Source of the DNA: Styela clava
Taxonomy: Eukaryota > Chordata > Ascidiacea > Stolidobranchia > Styelidae
NCBI RefSeq assembly: GCF_964204865.1
Contig: NC_135262.1
Coordinates: 19,583,650 to 19,647,649 of the forward strand
Reading direction: 5' to 3'
Length of the DNA stretch: 64,000 nt
Every line of letters starts with the position of its first letter. The stretch's first letter is position 1. The position numbers were made by a program, and so were the translations under genes. Positions 47,220-56,985 of the stretch are shown here, piece after piece. The notes beneath the pieces were generated by a model. It saw only the letters and a program-made list of their open reading frames with translations. It made no database searches and had not been told where the DNA came from.

Positions 47220-47835
47220 AGTTTAGACGCTGCGACACGGTCGATCGGTTCTCGGGGGGCAGCGTGGTCTGTTGGTGTATGCTGTGTGACAGAGTGCAGT
47301 CGTCTGAGTGTTTCGGTTTGATTGGTGGGTTTTGAATGTCTGTGTGAATGCCTCTGGTCTTCAGGGATGTTTGTCTGTGTTGTGTGACTGTCGGATGTTT
47401 TGTGCTGGACAGTTGGCTGACGTAGGGACCATGTTATTGTTTTTACCAGTACAGTGCCATTGCAGTTCATTTACCGTAGTGTTGTATTTTCAGTTTTATC
47501 GTGGAATTAGCTTTCATCAGTATTGTTCAAATGTTGTGCACCTATAGAATTGTTCATAGTCTTTTTAAATGCCTGTCATAAGTTACTTTCGGCCTGTTTT
47601 GCAAATTGCAGTAGCTAGTTCATTGTACCAGATTCTAGGGGTCATTTGGGTTTTTATTCAGAGCTGTCTTGGATTTCAGGGTTTGTCAGTGTTTTTGTTG
47701 TGTATGTGGTCTTTCTTGCATTTTACTGCCTGGTATCTGTTATTTTTATTTTATGCTTTTTGTTCCTTTGGGGAGTGTTTGGTTGTTTTGGATCGTTTAC
47801 TGTTCGAGTTGTTAATAAATGACATAAAATAGCAT
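47220..47835 (+). other. T/G-skewed block ending in a poly(A) signal
   Basis: About 600 bases whose plus strand is strikingly rich in T and G and poor in A and C, unlike both neighbours, ending with AATAAA at 47814-47819. The long overlapping frames here come from the skew and have no domain. It could be a solo LTR, a retroelement 3' end or a non-coding transcript exon. Confidence 0.5.
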
Positions 47836-48052
47836 AAAGACTTGGACTATTGAGAGAAAACTTGACGTCAGATCATATTAGAAGATATTCTGAACCTGGA
47901 TAATTATTTCATACATTGCCGGTACGCTACATATGTATTGATTTAATGTATTCTCCAGTTTTTCAAGGTGAGACTTTCAAAAGCTGAAATTATTTTATTG
48001 ATGGAATTGTAGTTAATAATTGCAGATTGAGATGATGAAGGTGAACAGTCAT

Positions 48053-48271
48053 TTATAGATGAATATTTGGGAACAATTCTTCTTGGTGGGCAGGAGGTAC
48101 TTCATGTGATTTTCTTGGCAACAATTTTGTAGGTGATGCTCCAAACTTAATCCAACTTTTTTTATTGGCCCTTTGAATATCTTCATCCTTGAAATTATCA
48201 GCACAAATTCTAGCTTTTCCGTCCTCAACTTTGCTTTTAAAGTTAGGAGAGTAGCGATATTTAAACACAAT
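48053..48271 (-). CDS. Probable terminal exon of an unrecognised gene
   Basis: On the minus strand a good acceptor (CTATTGCATCCAG) opens a 72-codon frame ending in a stop at 48053. It reads IVFKYRYSPNFKSKVEDGKA, then DEDIQRANKKSWIKFGASPT and a proline/glutamate-containing end, LFPNIHL. The composition is ordered and charged, unlike the surrounding repeat translations. I do not recognise the family and could not place upstream exons between here and 64 kb. It may be an exon stranded from its gene by insertions, or the end of a gene with large introns. Confidence 0.45.
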   Translation of the reverse strand: MVFKYRYSPNFKSKVEDGKARICADNFKDEDIQRANKKSWIKFGASPTKLLPRKSHEVPPAHQEELFPNIHL

Positions 48272-48583
48272 CTGGATGCAATAGAAAATTACTTAGCAAT
48301 TAATATGTCAAAGTCATAAGTGAGTTAATAAATGGCTAACACTGGAATACAATAAGGCACAAAATAAACAGTGAAAACTCATGACATCACATACAGCAGT
48401 AGCCTACACCAGGGCTTCCCAAACTAGGTGCCGCGAAACGAATTCTAGGGGCCGCGAAGAGAACACCAATTTTATACAAATTACTATATCTGTTGCACTT
48501 TTTCACTCTTGATTTGAAATACAATTTTTAAAAATAGTGTAAAACGATAATTTCATGATTCCGAGTGAATATACATCATCATA

Positions 48584-49283
48584 CCGTGTTTTCCCGAAAA
48601 TAAGACATTGTCTTCAATTTTCTCTCGTACACTGGGACTCATTTTTGGGGGATGTAGAGAATAACGAGATTTTTTCAATATACAAAATATGAATACCGAT
48701 ATATATAAATAATATGATTGAATATGATACCAATTTATTAGCACGTTTTCATTTAAAATAGCTGCTACGTATAGATTATTAACCATTTATAAAGTAGATT
48801 TCTTTCTATCGACTAGGACTCGGTGGTTTTCGAACTTCATTGTATTGTGACGCCCTCCAGAAATATGCTCAAGTTGCGACTTCCCGTGAAACATACCGTA
48901 CGTATTAGTACATTTCAATATAATACCTTTTTTGCAATGAGTTTTATATAAACGAACAAACAGAACCTAACAACAGTCAGTGAAATCGCATTTATTGGGC
49001 CATGGTAGAAAAGCCTGCTTTATATAAATACGAAATCGCAAAGGAGATGGGGTGCGCAACGGTTTTTGAACCAAGGAAAAATAATCGTCATTTACAGAAA
49101 ACCATTTAAACTTATTTATTATAACGCCATCACGAAATTTTGCGACGCCCTATAGTAGAATTGAAACTTCCACGGGATTAGGTGAACAAATTGCGCTATC
49201 GACGAAGTCATTTTTCAAGGCGAGCGGTTGTATTAAAATCATTTTTAAAATTCAGGCTTGGACTTATTTTGGGGGAAACACGG
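48584..49283. mobile_element. TA-flanked MITE inside a hAT remnant
   Basis: Left end CCGTGTTTTCCCGAAAATAA, right end GGGGGAAACACGG, with TA on both outer sides (48582-48583, 49284-49285). 700 bp, no transposase. It sits in a hAT-like repeat whose left end is CAGGGCTTCCCAAACTAGG at 48410. The same composite lies inverted at 27.1-27.9 kb. Confidence 0.85.
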
Positions 49284-49483
49284 TAGAATCATCGCGCTTG
49301 CATAACAATGCATATTCTGATCGTTTGAGCCGATTTGCGTGCTTGCACAACAATGCCGGCTTAAAACGCTAAGCTAGCGGTTCCGGAAAGCGATTTGCTC
49401 AGTGCGCCTCGAAACAGTTACATATTATATTTATTTCAAATGTTTTATTGTTTCTCATTAAAGCAAATAATGTGTATATATGA

Positions 49484-50936
49484 ATATTCCAGAATATCAA
49501 TCTGTTATATACATTGATTGATCTCTTCGGTAAGAATGGACTAGATGACAGCTATTTATCTGAACTGTCCAAATATGTCCATAAAAAATTGAGGGGTAAC
49601 ACCTCCTGGTCATACCCTCAAGATTATCATTCAAACAAGGAATAAATGCAACAATATCTTGATTGATGCACATGATCATCCCGCATGAAACGCCCACGAA
49701 TAACGGAACATTCAAACCACTTAAGATCACAGCCACGATGACCCCAATGCTTTCAATTTGACTGGAAAAAGAGCAAAAAATAAATCCATTAGTGTCTCCA
49801 GGTGAAACGCACAAGATGCTGCAAGGGATCAATATCAGACCATAAGAACCATAAGCAGTTTATTCTCACATGCAAAGCATACAAAATATACCAGTCACTC
49901 TCATTCTTCAAGTACAATCAAAGTTTTCCAGAATTCAAAACCTCTTATTCGCGGATTTTAGACAATGATGAGAAGTACGAAATCGTCTCTCCGTCAACAA
50001 TAACATCATATCATGCTTACACAAATTGAATCATGGTACCACCCACATATTACAAACCGATTCCTACAAATCTACTACATTAAGCCTATCAAGAAAAATC
50101 AGCAAGGGCAAAAGTTGACTTTACATAGTTGTCATGTGTCAGAATCGCATTTTAAAAATTTGATATTAATAAAAAATAACGAGGGATTCACCTTCACAAC
50201 TTTTCAACGATTATACGTTTTTCCCAATGAACAATTTTACAAAAGATCGCATGCCCAACTTTGTATTTATTGATAGCGTAAGGCAGAATTCGGCAACCTA
50301 GGGCCCGCAGAGTAATCTAATCCGGCCCGCGACGCTTTACTGAATTATAGTAACAAAACAGCTGTTTTATCGATTATATTCCTTACTTAACAGAATTTAT
50401 TGTGAGGCACGTGTAGACTAAATTATATTATAATTTAACAAGTATATAATTTACAATTACTCGTTTAATGAGCCTATAATTTAATTATAATTAGACAAAT
50501 GACAACAAAACGCAGAAAAGTTGATGCTAAGTGCAAAGGGTTCAATAACGCCGAAAATATTCAAATGGAATTTTTTGGTGGAGTAAGGTGTAAAACTGTT
50601 CTCCCCCGAGAACTCTATGTTCCAATGTGCCACAGATATGCGAAATGCGAAAACGAAGCAGTGTACAGACCAGACGTTGCAAAAAAAGGTCGACACTTGC
50701 AAAGAAATTGTGACGAACGAGAACACCATCTAGTCAAATAAAACATTGGTAGAGCATTGGGCAACTAACTTTGGGTACAACATCTTTTACAAGTCATTGG
50801 ACAAACTAGACAAACACCATACAAATTTTAGACAAGAGAACCAAATATATATCAGTTAATGTAGAAAATACCATCGCCAGAACACCATCTAGCCGAATAA
50901 ATTATTGGTAGAGCATTGGGCAACTAACTTGGGGTA
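49484..50936 (+). repeat. Long interspersed repeat family, copy A
   Basis: Starts TATTCCAGAATATCAATCTG. It contains the phrases TTTATTCTCACATGCAAAGC and GATTCACCTTCACAAC, then a hAT insertion, then ATGCGAAAACGAAGCAGTGT and two degenerate units of the 171-bp tail repeat. Copies B (53.1-56.8 kb) and C (63.1-64.0 kb) share the same order. In copy C the family directly follows a Ty3/gypsy RNase H remnant, so it probably derives from a gypsy element. Confidence 0.75.
50284..50580. mobile_element. hAT fragment inserted in copy A
   Basis: Left end CAGAATTCGGCAACCTAGGG. Flanks GCGTAAGG (50276-50283) and GAGTAAGG (50581-50588) form an 8-bp duplication with one mismatch. Copy B is uninterrupted at this point, confirming the insertion. 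The interior matches 53383-54314. Confidence 0.8.
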
Positions 50937-51891
50937 GGGAAAGGTGGGGCACGTTGGGACATAGGGCACAGTGAAAAATCAACTATCACACCGATACTAT
51001 ATCCGGAATCCGGTCCGCAGTTCGATGTTTTAATCCGCCCTTCGGTGAGTTACAATGTCCCCGCACACGGACAACGCACGGGGAGAGCGACACAAGCTAT
51101 GAGGTGAAATGGGTTTTGGGGGGTTGAAACTAAAATTTCACTATTCCAGTTTTTTCTTTCTTTTACTTTAGAATTTCCAACGTGACAAGCCATGGTATGA
51201 TATTTTTTAGCTTTAGTCTACTGTAAAATATTCATAACGTTGGCGAGTGGATGTGCCTTCCGAATTTCGCCGTGGGATGGTCTGAAAATATTTGTTTATT
51301 ATGGGGAACAATGGACCGGGGTTCAGTGGAACATGCCCTACATGGCACAATTCGACAGTGTTTGATACAATAAGTTCTTAGAGACCTAGAGATGGGTTAT
51401 GTGCTGTGTAATATTATGGTATCTTTTGACCCATGGCCAATATGGAATATATTCGAGAATCAAGAATATTTCCAGATTTAGATTTGAGAAAAAAAATAAT
51501 TTAATTTGTTTGCTAAATATTTTGATAAAATATCTGAAATATTTCGGTTGAACATTGATTTTAAAAATCCTAAATCTTCAAGTCCTAAGTCTTCCTGTTT
51601 TTTAGACGATTATGATGATTGATTGCTTATTTTTAAAGAAATACATCGTTGCATTTTGACAGAATGACCCAATTGTGCCCCATGGTATGTCCGGATGTGC
51701 CCTACAAGTGGGGTACAGTGGGACACTTAACAAACGTTTTTCAAAGCATTTTGGTGGTAAGATGTGCATCGCAAGGGAATTTCTCAGTCGCTGAATAAAA
51801 ACTACATTTACCCCTCTCTGCACAGTTAAGTAAATGTGCAGAATAAACGGCTCAAAATATGCAAAAGAAAAAAAGTGTCCCAACCTTCCCC
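50937..51891. mobile_element. 955-bp non-autonomous TA-target element
   Basis: Ends GGGAAAGGTGGGGCACGTTG and its inverse (TGTCCCAACCTTCCCC), flanked by TA on both sides. It sits at the TA of the phrase AACTTGGGGTACAACATC, which is uninterrupted in other copies of the 171-bp repeat. Internal GTGCCC/GGGACA phrases repeat in several places. No transposase, so Tc1/mariner-type MITE. Confidence 0.9.
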
Positions 51892-52081
51892 TACAACATC
51901 TTTTACAATACTTTGGAAAAACTAGACAAAATCATACAAATTTCAGACAAGAGATCTCAATATTGGTTAATGTAGAAAATATGACTTCATCACCAACCCA
52001 TACCATACACATAGTTAGTATTGAGATTCGGATCGGTAGTCGAATAAAAAAAAATTCAACAGATATGGCTCTGCAAATAAC

Positions 52082-52540
52082 GGGCCCATAAAAACAGAGT
52101 TTTATAAAAGTTTGGTCGATATATTGAGCAGCTATTGCAACTCTCACGAATTCCTAATAGTGGGAGACTTTAATATCATCTTGCAACCAATAAAAGCTAT
52201 AAGAGACTTCAAACTTCGATCACCAGAAAAAATTTTCAAAACTTTTTTCGAACCAGTAATATTTTTGGACACTTTCTGAACGAAGTATTTAAAAAACAAA
52301 TCTTCACTTATCATTCCGGATCAATATCCATAATTCATATAACTTGGGTCGAGACAAATGATTCCCACCAATGATATCGCTAATGAGCTTATCCAAAACA
52401 TCCAAACAAGAGATTTTTATGTTGGAACAACCTGTAACCAGCGACGAAATTACAATTCTATGAAATCCTTGCGAAACAACAAATCATCTGGGATAGACGA
52501 AATTAGTAAGGAATTTTATATAACTTTGTGAAACACTACA
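52082..52540 (+). pseudogene. LINE fragment (endonuclease end and reverse transcriptase start)
   Basis: A frame around 52110-52280 reads EFLIVGDFNIILQ, the GDFN signature of apurinic-type LINE endonucleases. Further on, LRNNKSSGIDEISKEFYITL matches the start of L1/Tx1-type reverse transcriptases. Stops and a frame change separate the two, and most of the element is missing. Non-functional. Confidence 0.75.
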
Positions 52541-53284
52541 AGAATATAATTCAAACAAATGATCCATGTTTTTTCTTTCGACCTTCTGACATACATTTGC
52601 AAAAATCAAGACAACGCAGAATTCCTAATCACCATTTAGAACAAGATACTTGGAATGAACAGTCATTTATAGATGATAGAATGTGAGACCAATTTTGGAA
52701 CTATGAAGCCTTTTATTCGCTAGGCTCAGAAATAAAATCTTCAAACAAAACCTACCTGTACACCAACTCGATGTCCCACATGGTATCAGCATATCGGGCA
52801 TATATTTTAAATCTTCATAAGACTGTCAACTTATTGCGGAAGAGTAGAAAATGTCAGAAAAAGAAGCTTCTACTGGGTTAAAATGTTACTTCTTAAAGAG
52901 TTCTTTACCCAGGTCTTCAAATTTATATATTTTAAGGCACATTAGAAGTTACCGATAAATATCTTTTCTGTTTTCATAGAGTAAACGCAGATGTCCGAAG
53001 GTGAACTCAGCGAAAATGGAAATCGTGTGATATTACTTTGTTCATGGCATGTGTAAAAAAAAAGTAAAGTGAGAGTTTCAGGTGAAAGCAGATATTCCAG
53101 AAGATCAATCTGTAGTATACATTGATGGATCTCTTCGTTAAGAATGGACTAGTCAGTGATTCCCAAAGTGAGCGATATCGCCCCTCGGTGGGCGGAAACG
53201 ATACGGAGGAGGGCGAAAAGTCGAAGGGGGCGATTTCGCGAAACCTGTTCATGTTCGGCGCATCGTGCACTTGATTACTGTACT

Positions 53285-54430
53285 CTGTGTGATATCGTAG
53301 GTTTGAATCCCGTGGGCGATTATCACACGCGAAAGGATTGCTAGACTCGTCTCTGCCGTAAGGTAAGGTAGTTTGCGTATCCCAGTGGTCGGCAAAATAC
53401 GGCCGGAGTAAAATAATCCGGCCCGGGACGCTTCATTGAATAGACCTTTGACCCCGGAAAATTCTTCCCATACTTTATACCATTTTGAAATTTTCGGTGC
53501 TTATTTTAAAAGTGGTTTTGCGAGTTGTCGCCTGTGACATGAGGTATTTGTTTCAAAATATCCTTATTATTAATTCAACAATCTGTTTTTTGAAAGTACC
53601 TAAGAGAATTTTAGCCTAGTTTATCACAGCTATTTCTACACTAATTTTTGATTACTGCAATTAAACTGAAGCTCCTAGGAAGACAAAGTGATCATTGAAT
53701 TATTTAATTTATTTTAAGTTTCCGAAACACAACTAAAAACTAACGAATATAATTGAAAAACACGAAAATGAAGTAATGTTTACGATCACGCCTGAAAATC
53801 TGTCTGAGTGAGAAAATCTACGCTCGAGGAGTAAATTACATTTTTTGCGTAACAGAAATTATCGTGAGACACGTTTAGACTAAATTATATTATATATATC
53901 CTAACGATTTGTTGAACAGCTTTAACGAGCCTACAATTTAATTATAATTAGACAAATGGCAACACGCAGAACAGTTGACGCTGAGTACAGGGGTTCGATA
54001 GCGCAGTAAATATTCAAATATACTGCAATGTAATAAGAAAATAAAATTCATATTCTATTCGAGAGATTAATCAGTGCTTAATTTTTGTAAGAATGTATCT
54101 TCTTAAAGAATACCTTTATCTAAATTTCACAAACCATGCGAAAATATTCAGTTCGACGTTTGGAAGTACATTTATTGCAAACAGTTGAGTTCATGAATTG
54201 TCGCAGTTTTCGCGCGATGTTCTGTTTTTAACTTTCAAAAAATATATGCGTCCCGCAAAAGACTAGCAACCCTTAATTTTGTCCAGCGAGCGACAAAAAA
54301 TTTGCCGACCCCTGGGCCGCAGCCGATAGTCGGTCACGGCCTTTTCCACATCCGAGTCCACGAATCTAAAACGAATGTCTAATTAATTCTATGGACTGGT
54401 GATCGGACTGGAGGCCGTGGTAGGATGAGA
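53285..54430 (+). repeat. SINE split by a nested hAT
   Basis: The head part with B box (GGTTTGAATCCC) and body lie at 53285-53382. The body continues at 54315-54430 (CGATAGTCGGTCACGGCC and GGACTGGTGATCGG). The nested hAT at 53383-54314 separates them. Confidence 0.7.
53383..54314. mobile_element. hAT element nested in the SINE
   Basis: Ends CAGTGGTCGGCAAA and TTTGCCGACCCCTG. The interior includes the block shared with 32071-32570 (inverted) and with 50284-50580. No clear 8-bp duplication could be read, probably through decay. Confidence 0.7.
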
Positions 54431-55220
54431 AAAATTAACTTTGTTTTCATTATTTTAATGTGAAATGAAGTGAATTGAGGGAGTTAAACGCTATAAGGCA
54501 AGTACACGGCGGTTTTTGGAAAGGTAGAACCCTGGATTCTTTCATTTCCGACTTCTTATATAATGAAAACCGTTTTCCAGTCGGTTACCATTGCTATCAA
54601 AACAACGAAATCGTTTTTCCATCAGTAAACAGGCTGATATTAGATTGCGTCTGACGAAAATGTCACCAAATAATAAAAAACTCGCTGAAGAACACCAAGC
54701 TCATCAATCTCATTAAAAAAACACTATAAACTGTGATTTGTCTTCTTATTTGGTCTGTAATATATTCGTTTCTGATTTTACATTGTTTTTGTAGTGCCGG
54801 GGGCGATGAAGTTGTATAAACTACTGTAGGGGGGCGATGGTAAAAAAAAGTTTGGGAACCACTGGACTAGATGACAGCTACTTATCTGAACTGTTATATA
54901 TATGTCCATAAAAAATTGAGGGGTAGCACCTCTTGGTCATACCCTCAAGTTATCATTCAAACAAAGAATACATGCAACAATATCTTGATTGGTGCAAATG
55001 ATCATCCCGCAGGAAACGCCCACAAATAACGGAACATTTTTATACCACTTAAGATTACATCCACGATGACCCAAATTCAGTAGCTTCTAATTTGACTGGG
55101 AAATGAGCAAAAAAACACATTAATGTTTTCAGGTGAAACGCACAAGATGCCGCAAAGGATCAATATCAGACCATAAGCAATTTATTCTCACATGCAAAGC
55201 ATACAAAATATACCAGTTAC

Positions 55221-55491
55221 CAGTGGCGTATCTAGGGTATGACAGCCATTGCTCGTGACATGGGCGCAATTCAGATTGGGGCGCAGGAAGGTGTAAAGTT
55301 TCAATCGTAAAATGTCTCAATAAAATAATTACAAATTGGAAATAAATGAAACTCGTATTTTTACTCAAATAATAACTTCTCAATGATACTCTCAAATCAA
55401 AAACAGTCGTTAAAAATTGTCAGTCAACTGGCCGAGGCGGTGCAATTTTAAAACTTTGTCATGGGCGCCAATTTACGTAGATACGCCATTG
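55221..55491. mobile_element. 271-bp hAT-type MITE
   Basis: Ends CAGTGGCGTATCTAGG and TAGATACGCCATTG. Flanks CCAGTTAC and CCAGCGAC, an 8-bp duplication with two mismatches. No coding capacity. Confidence 0.8.
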
Positions 55492-55707
55492 CCAGCGACT
55501 CATTCTTCAAATACAATCAAAGTTTTCTATAACTAGGCAATGATGGGAAGTACGAGATCGTCTCTCCGTCAACAATAATATCATCATGCTCTCACAAATT
55601 GAATCATGATACCACCCACGTATTACAAACCAATTCTAACAAACCTACTACATTAGCCCATCAAGGAAAATCAGCAAGGGCAAAAAGTTGACTTTACAAG
55701 TTTACAT

Positions 55708-56538
55708 CAGTGGTCGGCAACCTTTTTTAAGTGACGGACCGGTAAAGCCTGACGAAAATTTTAGCGGACCACCTTTTATACAAACGAACTAAGCTTATGC
55801 AATAAATTATACGCGTTAGGAAACTTATGTTGACAATATACTATAAAACGAAAGCCATGCTATTTAATGCGAGATCTGTTCCAATATTGGAGATATGGTC
55901 GACACCGACACATGTAACGTGTTCCATACAGCCTACTTCGATATTTCGTTTTTTGTAGTTATCAATATATATTGAAAACCAGGCCTCACATTAATAAGAT
56001 GTTGGAATAAGTAACAATGCCTGTAAACCTTCTGTCTCTAGTCTGGGTATTGATTGATGTTTGATTGAACATTTGATTTTATTATTGTTTGTTTTGCCAT
56101 AACTAATTTTTTACCCGATAGGCATGTGTTAACTTATGATTATCCTGATTCCTGAAGTATAGAATTAGCACTGACTAGTCATGACCGGTTAGCTATGAGC
56201 AAGTAGTGGAGTAGTCACTAGTCACGTTCCTAGCGAGAATCATTTTGTTCGAGAGATCTTATTCCAACTGATGTGAGACTTTCTTATACGGGCGTTGAGG
56301 AAACAATTGACCCAGCGTCAATGCGACATAATGACATGGGAATTGTTTGTGAAGTCAGACATGCTGCTGAAATGCGTTATGTTTGTCTGGTTTAGTGCTT
56401 TTTTGATCGTGGAGTATGTGGTTAGACTGTATAGGCTTCATTAGGGCCTTGTCCGTTTCTGTGTCACTTCTCTGCGGACCGGTAGTAACCTTTCCGCGGA
56501 CCGGCGATGGGCCGCGGCCCGGTGGTTGCCGACCACTG
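55708..56538. mobile_element. 831-bp non-autonomous hAT element
   Basis: Ends CAGTGGTCGGCAACC and GGTTGCCGACCACTG are perfect inverses. Flanks GTTTACAT and CTTTACAT are an 8-bp duplication with one mismatch. Subterminal GGACCGG motifs on both sides. Confidence 0.9.
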
Positions 56539-56985
56539 CTTTACATAGTCGTCATGGGTCAGAATCGCATTTTAAAAATTTGATATTAATAAAAAATAAC
56601 GAGGGATTCACCTTGACAAATTTTCAACGTGATACGTTTTTCCTAATGAACAATTTAAAAAAAGATCGCATGCCTAATTTTGTATTTACTGATAGCGTAA
56701 GGTGTAAAACTGTTCTCCCCCGAGAACTCGCAAAAAAGCTGGACACAGCTGGCTTTTTGCTATTTGGGTGTGCGACTATGGCGGTCTCTGGTAATTAAGA
56801 ACTAGATTGTCCATAAAGTATTTTTTTCAAATCGAAAAGGGAATTTATCGATACCATATATTGCCTTGGCCCTCACAGATGTGTTAAATGAACTGAAAAT
56901 ACATAAAAAACTAATTAAAAACAACAAACCTGCTGAGGTAATTTCGAAAAGGACTTTATAGAGCAAACTAAATATTACAAAACGA

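Larger units (their letters stand above)
53153..54864. mobile_element. hAT element interrupting copy B
   Basis: Ends CAGTGATTCCCAAAG and TTTGGGAACCACTG. The duplicated target is GACTAGAT on the right and GACTAGT (one base lost) on the left; copy A has GGACTAGATGACAG intact. It contains a SINE that is itself split by another hAT. Confidence 0.85.
53080..56760 (+). repeat. Long interspersed repeat family, copy B, in four pieces
   Basis: Pieces at 53080-53152, 54865-55220, 55492-55707 and 56539-56760 line up in order with copy A. They are separated by three hAT-type insertions (53153-54864, 55221-55491, 55708-56538). Comparison with copy A confirms each boundary. Confidence 0.85.

Noticed and set aside
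47117..47470. 117-codon minus frame rich in Thr, His and Gln
   Set aside because: Follows from the T/G skew of the plus strand; no domain and no splice logic.
49497..49832. 111-codon minus frame with membrane-like stretch
   Set aside because: Lies in interspersed repeat copy A; the aligned piece of copy B does not keep the frame.
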